DNA of 61,801 nucleotides. It comes from Acidobacteriaceae bacterium. GTDB taxonomy: Bacteria; Acidobacteriota; Terriglobia; Terriglobales; Acidobacteriaceae. Below the pieces are notes generated by a model. That model was given only the letters and a program-made list of their open reading frames with translations, had not been told where the DNA came from and made no database searches. Each line of letters begins with the position of its first letter. Within the stretch, counting starts at the first letter, position 1. The position numbers and the translations under genes were made by a program. The stretch covers positions 1 through 61,801 of the forward strand of contig JASIAO010000326.1 in NCBI GenBank assembly GCA_030041955.1, in the 5' to 3' direction. Positions 52,416-61,700 of this stretch are shown here, in pieces.

Positions 52416-55097
52416 ATGTCGATTTGGCGCCATGCCACTCGCGGGCTCCGTGGGCTTCTGCGCCGGACTGCGCAGAATCAGGAGATTACCGATGAGGTCC
52501 GGCAGTATTTTGAGGAGGCGACGACTGAGTGGAAGGCGCGCGGCCTCACCGAAGAAGAAGCTCGGCGCGCTGCTCGCCTCGAATGCGGGAACCCGGTTGT
52601 CGTCGCGGAGCAGATGCAGTCCTATGGATGGGAGAATGGCGTCAGAACCCTGCTCTCCGATCTCCGCTTTGCCGCCCGGCAGCTGCGCAGGAATCCGGGA
52701 TTCGCGATCGTCAGTGCAATTACGCTCGCGCTTGGCATCGGCGCCAGCACCGCAATCTTCAGCGCCGTCAATCCGATTCTCTTCAAGCCGCTGCCCTATC
52801 CTCAGCCCGATCGGATTCTGATGATCTGGAACACGTGGCAAGGCGCCCGCTCGGAGGTGGCCTTCGGGACTTACCGCGAACTGCAACAGCGCAGCCGTTC
52901 GTTCGAGGCGATGGCCATCTTTGAGCCATGGCAGCCCGCGCTGACAGGCGGCGCCGAGCCGGAACGGCTCGACGGGCAGAGCGTGAGCGCCGATTTCTTT
53001 CACGTGCTGGGGGTGGCTCCCGCACTCGGCCGCGATTTCCGGGCATCCGAAGAGGACCCGAACGGACCCAATGTCGTCATCCTGAGCAACAGACTTTGGC
53101 AGAATCTTTTCCGCGGAGATCCCGCGATCCTCGGCCGCCAGGTTAAACTCGACGGCGACAACTACACCGTGATCGGCGTGATGCCGCGCGGCTTTGAGGA
53201 CGTTCTTTTACCCTCAGCCGAGCTCTGGACGCCCACCCGATACGATCAGCGGCAGATTACCCGCGATTTCAATACCTGGGAGTGGGGCAGCCATCTGCGC
53301 ATGGTGGGTCGCCTCAGGCCCGAAGTGACTCGCGCCCAGGCCATCAGCGAACTCAGTAAGATCGCGCACACGCCATGGCCGCAATTTCCTCGTCCGCGAT
53401 GGGTTTCGCTCGAGCATGGCCTGATCGTCGATTCCCTGCAGGAGGACATCGCGCACACGGTGAGGCCGGCGCTGCTGGCTGTGCTGGGCGCGGTGATCCT
53501 TGTGCTGCTCATTGCGTGCGTCAACGTCGTAAATCTGCTGTTAGCGCGTAGCGGACAGCGGGGCGGGGAGTTTGCCGTGCGGGGCGCGCTGGGCGCGTCG
53601 CGGCGCCGCATGGTTCGCCAACTCGTGACCGAGAGCATGCTCCTGTCATTGCCCGGGGGCGCGCTCGGAATCGCCGCTGCGCTCGGAGGAGTGCGGACGA
53701 TTGTCGCGCTTAGCCCCGCGGATCTGCCCCGGCTCGATGCTATCCGGCTCGATCCTGCCGCTTTTCTCTTCGCATTCGCCACCACCACGATCATCGGCCT
53801 TGCCACGGGTGTTATTCCGTCAGTGCATATTTCCCGGAACGACCTGCAAACGGGACTCCGGCAATCGTCGAATCGTGTTGCCGGCACGCACCTTTGGACG
53901 CGGCGTTGGCTCGTAATAACGGAAGTTGCTCTGGCACTTGTCCTGCTCGTCAGCGCCGGATTGCTCCTGCGCAGCATGGAACAGCTGCTTCGCGTCAGTC
54001 CAGGTTTCAATTCTTCGCACCTGCTCACTATGCAGGTTGTGAGTTCGGGCCACGAATTCGACAATCTGCCCTCCGCACCGGAAGCCGGAGATCGCGCTCG
54101 CCGCCGCTTCTTCGAGCAGGCGCTCGATGCGGTGCGGCGCGTACCCGGCGTGCAACGGGCTGCCTTTACCAGCGCTCTGCCGCTCAGCGACGACCCGCCG
54201 GTCGTAATTCACTATGGAGCCCAGTTCGAGGATCAGGATGCTCAGGGCGGCTATGACGTATTCCGCTACGCCGTCAGCCCCGGCTATTGCCAGACGATGA
54301 ACATTCCTCTGCTCAGAGGCCGCCTGCTCGACGAGCGCGACACCGCCGGCGCTCCGCAGGTGGCATTGATCAGCGCATCTCTCGCCAGGCGCCATTTCGG
54401 CAATCGCAGCCCTTTGGGCAGGCGCCTCCATGTAGGACCGCGGAACCGGCCCTGGTACACCGTTGTCGGCGTCGTTGGCGACGTGAAACAGACTTCCCTC
54501 GCCATCGACCAGGAAGATGCCGTTTACCTTTCCACCGAACAAACCTGGTTCGCCGACGACACATTGTCATTTGTTATTCGCACGCGCGGAGAGCCAGCAG
54601 CCCTGGTCCCTGCCGTTGTGGCTGCCATCTGGTCCGTGGACAGGAACCAGCCCATCGTGCGCATCATGACCATGGATCGTATGACGGCAGTCACCGAAGC
54701 CCAGCGGCGCTTCATCCTGATCCTCTTCGAAGCGTTCGGCATCGTGGCGCTGATGCTCGCAGCAGTTGGGCTCTATGGCGTGCTCTCCGGCAGCGTAGCT
54801 GAGCGGACGCGTGAGATTGGGATCAGAGCGGCGCTCGGCGCCCGCCGCACCGATATCCTGGCGTTGATCGTTCGCGATGGGATGCGACTTACATTGTTTG
54901 GCATCGCAATTGGTCTGTCGGGCGCTGTTGCCGCCGCTCGGGTCATCGCGTCCCTGCTCTTCGGTACTTCACCTTTCGATCCCCTCGCCTGGGCTGGCAC
55001 GACCGCACTGCTGATGATCGTGGCGGGCATAGCTTGCTGGGTACCCGCCTGGAGAGCCGCGCGGGTCGAACCCTCGATGACGCTTCGAGCTGAGTGA
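52416..55097 (+). CDS. ADOP-type ABC transporter permease (second copy)
   Basis: This 893-residue permease has the same design as the one at 17816: a soluble N-terminal helix region (NQEITDEVRQYFEEATTEWK, RLECGNPVVVAEQM), a first transmembrane helix (FAIVSAITLALGIGASTAIFS), a MacB-like periplasmic domain, an internal helix group with CVNVVNLLLARSGQRGGEFAVRGALG, then a second copy ending in GSVAERTREIGIRAALGARR. No ATPase is linked. It ends 270 bp before a convergent amidase gene. Its role is likely export or envelope signalling under padR2 control. Confidence 0.92.
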   Translation: MSIWRHATRGLRGLLRRTAQNQEITDEVRQYFEEATTEWKARGLTEEEARRAARLECGNPVVVAEQMQSYGWENGVRTLLSDLRFAARQLRRNPGFAIVSAITLALGIGASTAIFSAVNPILFKPLPYPQPDRILMIWNTWQGARSEVAFGTYRELQQRSRSFEAMAIFEPWQPALTGGAEPERLDGQSVSADFFHVLGVAPALGRDFRASEEDPNGPNVVILSNRLWQNLFRGDPAILGRQVKLDGDNYTVIGVMPRGFEDVLLPSAELWTPTRYDQRQITRDFNTWEWGSHLRMVGRLRPEVTRAQAISELSKIAHTPWPQFPRPRWVSLEHGLIVDSLQEDIAHTVRPALLAVLGAVILVLLIACVNVVNLLLARSGQRGGEFAVRGALGASRRRMVRQLVTESMLLSLPGGALGIAAALGGVRTIVALSPADLPRLDAIRLDPAAFLFAFATTTIIGLATGVIPSVHISRNDLQTGLRQSSNRVAGTHLWTRRWLVITEVALALVLLVSAGLLLRSMEQLLRVSPGFNSSHLLTMQVVSSGHEFDNLPSAPEAGDRARRRFFEQALDAVRRVPGVQRAAFTSALPLSDDPPVVIHYGAQFEDQDAQGGYDVFRYAVSPGYCQTMNIPLLRGRLLDERDTAGAPQVALISASLARRHFGNRSPLGRRLHVGPRNRPWYTVVGVVGDVKQTSLAIDQEDAVYLSTEQTWFADDTLSFVIRTRGEPAALVPAVVAAIWSVDRNQPIVRIMTMDRMTAVTEAQRRFILILFEAFGIVALMLAAVGLYGVLSGSVAERTREIGIRAALGARRTDILALIVRDGMRLTLFGIAIGLSGAVAAARVIASLLFGTSPFDPLAWAGTTALLMIVAGIACWVPAWRAARVEPSMTLRAE

Positions 55098-55220
55098 CTC
55101 GCTAAGTTTTAGACTTGTAATGGCCAGGCAGTCTTTCGAAACGCGCGGGCGCGATTGCGCGGATTCAGCATGACGGGCAGCGTTCCGTTATTTGTAGACC
55201 GCTCAGACTATCGCGACAGC

Positions 55221-55316
55221 ATGAAGATTGCGATCATTTCGAATGTCAGCGCCAATCCGGCCGCGCTGCGGGCTTTTCCTGAGCGCGATGGCGACGAGCT
55301 TTGGCGTGTCGGTCGA
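55221..55316 (+). pseudogene. remnant of a metallophosphoesterase N-terminus
   Basis: The frame reads MKIAIISNVSANPAALRAF and then RDGDELWRVGR, matching the first 35 residues of YfcE-type phosphoesterases (MKIAIISDIHGN ... DELWCLGD). The metal ligands Asp and His in SDIH are changed to SNVS and the final GD is lost. The frame then runs into the convergent amidase gene. It is a decayed fragment. Confidence 0.6.
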
Positions 55317-55369
55317 AGATCTTGCCCGACTCTTCTACTGGTCGCCGGATCGATCTCCCGCATCCTTAT

Positions 55370-57007
55370 TTATTCTCCCCTTTTCCCTTCCACCAGCCTG
55401 GGGAGCCTGCGATTGTGCGTGGCCTGCTCGTACGCATAGGCATAGCCAATCACATCTCCATCCTTCCATCGTTTTCCGGAGATTTCCAGTCCAAAGGGAA
55501 GGCCGTTCGCGTAGAAACCTCCGGGCACTGACACCGCTGGAATCTGGATACGGTTTACCCAGGCGGTCTCGCTGGGAGGACCCCATTTCGAGGCGCCGGG
55601 AAGGGTTTCGTCGTAGGTGGGCTCCTGCAGCGCGGGGTAAACAAAACCGTCGAGCCGCCAACGTTTCATCGTGGCCTCGTACTCCTCCAGCGCTGCCTGC
55701 TGCGGACCAAAGTAGTTCGCCTGGCTGTCAGGATCCGTCTCGATCAGCTCTTGCGGCGTGGTTCCCCCGACCATAAATGCCGGGAACTGCGACCCTGTCG
55801 CCGCTTCGTACTCCGCAACCGAGTGATACTGCGGAGGCCCGAAGTTTTCGAGGAAACGATCCACACCTTCGCGCCGATAGGGCTGCGTGTTGAGGCTGCG
55901 GTTCAACGCGAAGAAGCTCTCCGGCAGAATATCTTTGTCGATGATCACCGTGGCTCCCGCGGCGCGCAATTGCTCCACCGCCTTCATAAAGGCAGCACGC
56001 GTTTCAGGCGCCACGGCTCCGCCATTGGGTGGAGCGCCTGGCCCATGGCCGTAGACATCCGGCGAGCCCTCGAGCACAAACCAGGGCACCCCGAAGCGTT
56101 TTCCTCTGAGCGCGTCTTTCCTCAGATAGCGCGTATAGGGACCTGCCTCCGCTTTTTGTGCGCTGCCTTTGGTCCAGGGATCCAGCGGGTCCTCCCCCTG
56201 CATAACGTCCAGAGCGATTGCGGCGCTGGTGACATCGCGCGCCAGCGGCCCAATATTGTCGCGGAGCCAGTCCAGCGGTTCAACGCCGGCTATACTGGCC
56301 AGCCCACGCGTGGGGAGGATGCCGACCAGGCTGCTGTTGGCCGCCGGCTGCCGTACCGAATTCGCCGTATCCGTTCCGGTGCCGAGGACGCAAAAATTCG
56401 CCGCGACTGCCGTTGCCGTTCCCCCCGACGACCCACCCGGCGAGTACCGCCAGTTATAGGCGTTGCCCGTCCTTCCTCCCGCGGTGCTGTTGGTCGTGTC
56501 GCTGTACGCAAAATCGGGCATATTGGTTTGCCCCAGAAGCACGGCGCCCGCTTTCCTGAGCCGTTCGACGACCAGCGCATCGCGCGGCGCCACTAACTCC
56601 TTGCCCGGAATCAGAAAGCCCTTCCACCCCGCGCTGGTTACCCAGCCCTTCACACTGGTATTTGCCTTAACGACAATCGGGACACCCCATAGCGCCCCAT
56701 GCCTTACATTCCTCGGCTCTGCATCTTCCCGAGCGGCGGTCCGCAGTGCGCCATCCTTGTCGAGATATAAGATCGCCCGGTAGGTGCCGTCGTACCGCTC
56801 AATGCGATCGAGATACCACTGGGTGACCTGGGTGACGGTGTATCGATGCTGCGCATAGAGCTTTTCCAGCCGGGGCACCGTGATCTCCATCAGATCCCGG
56901 TCCATCTTCTGTTCCCGGCTGTCCGCAGCCCGGCCGCCCGCCGACGCAACCCCCGTCGTCAGGACTGCAAAACACACGGCACAACAAAGAATGACTTTGG
57001 GTCGCAT
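55370..57007 (-). CDS. exported amidase (amidase signature family)
   Basis: This 545-residue protein has a signal peptide (MRPKVILCCAVCFAVLTTG) and an amidase-signature core. Lys114 (IVVKANTSVKG), the cis-Ser194 (SPGGSSGGTATA) and the probable nucleophile Ser217 are visible. The usual GSDTGGSIRxPA reads GTDTANSVRQPA here, so the two glycines before the Ser are replaced by Ala-Asn. Family members hydrolyse amides or peptides; periplasmic forms may act on peptide or aryl amides. It converges on ADOP2 and lies downstream of the GH39-like gene, 109 bp apart on the same strand. Confidence 0.88.
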   Translation of the reverse strand: MRPKVILCCAVCFAVLTTGVASAGGRAADSREQKMDRDLMEITVPRLEKLYAQHRYTVTQVTQWYLDRIERYDGTYRAILYLDKDGALRTAAREDAEPRNVRHGALWGVPIVVKANTSVKGWVTSAGWKGFLIPGKELVAPRDALVVERLRKAGAVLLGQTNMPDFAYSDTTNSTAGGRTGNAYNWRYSPGGSSGGTATAVAANFCVLGTGTDTANSVRQPAANSSLVGILPTRGLASIAGVEPLDWLRDNIGPLARDVTSAAIALDVMQGEDPLDPWTKGSAQKAEAGPYTRYLRKDALRGKRFGVPWFVLEGSPDVYGHGPGAPPNGGAVAPETRAAFMKAVEQLRAAGATVIIDKDILPESFFALNRSLNTQPYRREGVDRFLENFGPPQYHSVAEYEAATGSQFPAFMVGGTTPQELIETDPDSQANYFGPQQAALEEYEATMKRWRLDGFVYPALQEPTYDETLPGASKWGPPSETAWVNRIQIPAVSVPGGFYANGLPFGLEISGKRWKDGDVIGYAYAYEQATHNRRLPRLVEGKRGE

Positions 57008-57116
57008 CAGTTATCCTTCTGCTGTCGTTTCGAAGAGTTAGCACTCCGGATGGTGACAAACCGCACGAATCGCACCACGCCGCTCGGAGAGCCGCTGGGA
57101 AGTTCGGAACCGAACT

Positions 57117-58640
57117 TCAGTGAATCTCCAGCACCGCCAGCCCCATCGGCGGAAGCGTCAGCGTTAGCCGATGGTCGCGAACAGGAACATCTTCCGGCTT
57201 GCCGATCTCCGAGGCGCGTCGTAACGTCTCGATCTGCTCCTGCGTAGGATACTTTGGACTGCCCATCTGCTTCCAGGCATCCAGCGTGTCGCCGTGCGCG
57301 GCATCGACGCGGCGGATCTCTGCCCAGACATTGTCGGGCACTCCTTTTAGATCCATGGTAACGGTCTTATCCGAACCAGCGACTCCCGGCTCAACCAGAT
57401 TCCACACAGCGACTACCAGCGTGCCGTCGGCACGGCGTGTCACCAGAGCTTCGTCGACCGGAGCGGCCAGGCGCTCGTCGCCCAGTTCGTGCAGAAGCAT
57501 GAAGGCATCGTAAGCCGGCTTGGGAATACCGTCTTCGGCGACGATCCCGAAGCCGCCGTAAAAGGGAGTTTTGACGACGCCCTGTTCCTCGAAGACATCC
57601 GAGAAGGTCCAGTAGGACATCATCTGTGTCTTGCCGTCGCACCGGCTGATGGTATCGGCGAGCCACGGCCCCATATAAATCGAGTCGGTGATGGCCTGGT
57701 GGTTGGCGTAACTGGCGTTATATTCGCTCCAGATCAGAGGTGTGTCCGGCCGCGCAGAGCGGAGTATCTCGTCATGCACCTTATCGACGGCGGCGGAGAC
57801 CATCTGATGCGGCGCAATAGTGCGTTGATCGTGGAAGACATCCTTCACGGAGTCATCGCCGTAGACGTGGGTTGAGACGAAATCCAGCGGCACGTGGTCC
57901 TCGACCGAATGCCGAATCATGTCGCCAACCCAGGCGGCCTGCGCCGTGGCGGGTCCGCCCACGCGCAGGCGTGGGTTGACGGATTTGAGGGCGCGCGCGG
58001 TATGGTCGTACAGCTCGAAGTAAGTCTGCTGCGGCGGAATGCCGCCCCAGAAACCAATATTGGGCTCGTTCCAGACTTCGAAGTACCATTGCGCGACTTC
58101 GTCGATGCCGTAGCGTTCCACAAGATGCTGCGCGAACGCTGTCATCAGCGCGTCCCACTTAGCGTAGTCGGCGGGCGGAGAAACGTTCGGATGGTACCAG
58201 AAGCCCTGAATATCGGGGCGGGCCGCTAACTTCGTCGGCATGAAACTGATTTCGACATAGGGACGAACACCCTCAGCCAGCAACCCGTCATAGATCTTGT
58301 CGATATAAGACCAGTTATAGACAGGATTGCCCTGCTGATCTTCGGTGTAGACGCCGTTTTCGTCGTCGAGAATGGCGTGAAAACGGACGTACCGGAAGCC
58401 GGTGATCTGCTTCACGAGCCGAACATCGGCTCGGTATTCGCCGCGCATGGCGAGGTTGGCACGGCCCGACCCAAACATCTGCTCCCAGAAATGCGGAAAA
58501 GGCGTTGCCGGCCCGCGGGCGTCGACGACGATCTCTTCAGACTGGGAAGCAGTCTCCTGAGCGGTCGCGTTCAGAGCGATTGCGGCGCACACCACCGCCA
58601 CAGGGAAAGTTAGTCGCGCACTCCACGTTCTGTTGCCCAC
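57117..58640 (-). CDS. exported GH39-like glycoside hydrolase (beta-xylosidase type)
   Basis: This 507-residue enzyme begins with a signal peptide (LTFPVAVVCAAIALNATAQ) and has a GH39-type barrel: acid/base Glu192 in FEVWNEPNIGFW and nucleophile Glu306 in PLIWSEYNAS, 114 residues apart. The C-terminus is a beta-sandwich. GH39 enzymes include beta-xylosidases and alpha-L-iduronidases. The GTG start at 58640 is supported by GGAGG six bases upstream; the frame extends into the TonB gene to 58826. A terminator hairpin (58673-58708) lies between them, so this gene may rely on its own promoter or on read-through. Confidence 0.88.
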   Translation of the reverse strand: MGNRTWSARLTFPVAVVCAAIALNATAQETASQSEEIVVDARGPATPFPHFWEQMFGSGRANLAMRGEYRADVRLVKQITGFRYVRFHAILDDENGVYTEDQQGNPVYNWSYIDKIYDGLLAEGVRPYVEISFMPTKLAARPDIQGFWYHPNVSPPADYAKWDALMTAFAQHLVERYGIDEVAQWYFEVWNEPNIGFWGGIPPQQTYFELYDHTARALKSVNPRLRVGGPATAQAAWVGDMIRHSVEDHVPLDFVSTHVYGDDSVKDVFHDQRTIAPHQMVSAAVDKVHDEILRSARPDTPLIWSEYNASYANHQAITDSIYMGPWLADTISRCDGKTQMMSYWTFSDVFEEQGVVKTPFYGGFGIVAEDGIPKPAYDAFMLLHELGDERLAAPVDEALVTRRADGTLVVAVWNLVEPGVAGSDKTVTMDLKGVPDNVWAEIRRVDAAHGDTLDAWKQMGSPKYPTQEQIETLRRASEIGKPEDVPVRDHRLTLTLPPMGLAVLEIH

Positions 58641-58672
58641 GGCAACCTCCGGGCTTCTGCGAAAAGGGACAG

Positions 58673-58708
58673 AAAACGCGGAGGACACTCCGGGCAGAGT
58701 GCCCTCCG
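58673..58708 (-). terminator. intrinsic terminator between the TonB receptor and GH39-like genes
   Basis: On the minus strand a 12-bp stem (58697-58708 with 58679-58690, one G-T pair, loop 58691-58696) is followed by TTTT at 58676-58673. It begins 24 bp after the receptor stop and ends about 30 bp before the GH39 start codon. Confidence 0.7.
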
Positions 58709-58731
58709 AGAAGTCAGCTTCCGGGAGGTAA

Positions 58732-61700
58732 TCAGAAGCTGAAACGCGTTTGCAACTGCACGGTTCTGCTGCCCAGTCCGCCGCAGGCAACACCGAAGTC
58801 ATGGTTGACGGAGGCGATTGTGCCATCCGGATTCACCGAACCGAGGGTGGTGTCCATGCAGCCGGTATTGATGTTGGTTTTGTTGAATAGATTGTAGGTG
58901 TCCACGCGGAAGGACCAACTCGCGTTCTCCCCGAGGATCCGGTTGTTGGGCAGGCCGAAGGCCTTGCTCAGGCTGGCATCGACGTCGTTATAGCCCGGCC
59001 CGGTGAGGCTGTTGCGCTGAATTCCAGGCAGCGGTCCCGGCGTGGTGGCCGGGTAGTTCGGCGCCAGCGTGTAAGTCGGCGGTACGAAATAAGTGGTGCC
59101 GTTGCCGCCGAAGTTCGGGTTGATACCCCCCAGCCCCTCGAAGGCTTTGTTCGACGTGCTCTTGCCGTAGCCTTTGATGATGCCCGCCGGCCGGATCGCA
59201 CCGTAGGTGCCCTGCTGGTAGATGCCATTGGTGTTGTAGACGGGATTCCACGGGAAGCCGCTGTCCAGGTTCCAGATGCCGCTCAGCGTCCATCCGCCGA
59301 CGACCTTTTCGGCCAGGGAATGTCCGGTAAAGAAGACCGGCTGCCACAGGCCGAAGACCTTGAAGGCGTTGGCCACGTTGTAGTCGGAGCGCGCGTAGGC
59401 GGCGTGCGTGTCATAGGGATACGGATCTTCGGAGTACGGCCCGGAATTCTCGTCCAGAGCCTTGCCCCAGGTGTACATCGCTTCGGCCTGGAAATGCTGC
59501 GAGAAGTTATGCGTCAGGGTCGCGACCATGGAGCTGAAATTGCCATTGCCGGAGTTCTCGTACCAGTCGACGTAATTGGAATTTGGATTCATCGCGAGCC
59601 CATACTGCGCGGCAACGGCGATCCAATTCATCTGGATCAGCAGGTGGCGCATCTCGCTCCCCTGATAGCCAAGGGTAGCGATGGTGTTGAAGGGAAGCTG
59701 ATAATCCCCTTCCAGTGAATAGTGGTAATTCGAAATGGTCTTCGCTCCGGCAGGGAACCCGGTCACACCGGTCAGGGTTGTTCCCGTCGGAAGGTTATTG
59801 GTGCCGAAGGTGGTGATCGTGTTGGGATTGGGCGGATAGTTGAACAGCGAGTTGGTGGTATTGCCAACAGCGTAGACGATCCCCTTTCCAGTGCAACTGG
59901 GATTGGTGGTGTACGGGTAGCCGCAGGTAAAGCTGGGACTGACGGCATTCGGCGGGTTGCCCGTGCCGTTTGCCAGGATGGCGATTTCGTTCTGGTTGAA
60001 GTTGATGCCGAAGCCGCCGCGCAGCACGGCCTTATGGTTGGTCCCGGCGGGTTGCCAGGCAAAGCCGAGCTGCGGACCCCAGTTGCTCTTCGGCGATGTC
60101 TGCAAACCTCCACCCACACGGACGCGCATCCCGCTCAGCGCATCCGGCCCCGACCCGAGCTGCAGCGTGTCGAGGTTGCCGTCCTTGGAGTAGAAATCGC
60201 CGAAGTAGGACCAGCGCAGGCCGGCAGTCAGGGTCAGGTTGGGACGAATCTTGTAATCGTCCTGCACAAAGAAGCCCCAGATGTTGAGGCGATCATCCTG
60301 GCGGTTCGCGAAAGGCACGCCGGTGGAGTGATTGAACTGGCCGCTTTCGAAATACGGCGCGTCGTTCGCGAAATCCCAGAGGTTGTGGAAGTTGTAGCCC
60401 GGACGCGCGGAATAGGTTGCATTGTTCAGGTAATAGAGGCGAGTCAGCTCGCCGCCGGCCTTGAGGTTCTGCGAGCCGAGCACCTTGGTGAGCACATCGT
60501 TGTAAGTGTAGGTCCACTGGTCGAAGTTGCTCGGACCGGGAGCGCCAAAGAAGTTGACGCTTGCTCCACCGATATTGTCGATGTTGTCCTGGGGCAGGCC
60601 GAAGGGCTCCTGCGGATTGCTGGCTATCTCGTTCCAGCGCCAGCCGGCGGCATTGGCACGGGCCTGATTGAGCAAAGTGGGCGAGAAGGTGCGGTTCCAG
60701 ATGAGCGAGAATGCATCGTTTACCTGGGAGTGGTGCCACAGGTTGGCGGAGCGGTCGGGGCCGTTGTAAAAGGTGGAGGTCTCGGGCTGCCAGTAGATCG
60801 CGAAGGTCACGCGATCCTTCCCCGTAACATCCGCATCGAGGCGGCCGTTGTATTGTGTCTGCGAGGTGGTCGTGGGATTCAGCGTATTGAAATAGGCGAT
60901 ATCGGGAATGCCATCCAAACCCGCGCCTACCCCTGGCGTGCCGGAGTTGCCGCCGTAGGTCAGGTCCTGATTGCCGACGCCGGTGGTCATGGGCGAGCCC
61001 ACATCCAGTCCTCCGGACTCCGTATTGCAGTTGACCCCCTCCGTGAGGCCGATCGACGAGCAGGTGCGGGCAATGACCGTGGACCCCGAAGCAACTCCCT
61101 CGCCGGTATAGGAGAGATATTTCTTCGCGATGGGGCCGGGGCCGGCGGAGGAGTCGAACTGCGAGGTTTCATACCAGCCCTGCGAAGTGGTATTGGACGA
61201 CAGTGGACTGGTTTCAAAGTTGAAGAAACCGAAGAGGTGGTTTTTCCAGAAGGGGCCGCCGAGGCTGCCGCCCCAGTTATTGAAGTCCTCGTTGTACCGG
61301 TTCACACCGCGTGCTGCCGCCGTGCCCGCTTTGTTCGATCCCGTGCCGTTCCAGCGCTGGTAGGCGTTGAGCCCCGGCCGCGAGACCTTGAAGAAGGCAC
61401 TGCCGTGGGGCTGATTGGTGCCGCTCTTGGAGGTGACTTCGATGTCGGCTCCGGTGAAGCGTCCATTCTCGGCGTCATAATTGTTGGCGACCACGTTCAC
61501 GCTGGCGACGGAATCCTCGCTGGGCGTAATCACCGAAGTCCCGCCCCACACCGCGCTGACGGTGCTGATGCCGTCGATGCTGATGCTGTTGGTTTCATAC
61601 TGGCCGCCGAGAGACTGGACCTGCGGTCCGTTTTCCGTCTGGAAGATACCGGCCTGGCTGCCCCCACTGCCTCCCGGCCCCTGGTTGCCGGGGTTGTTGA

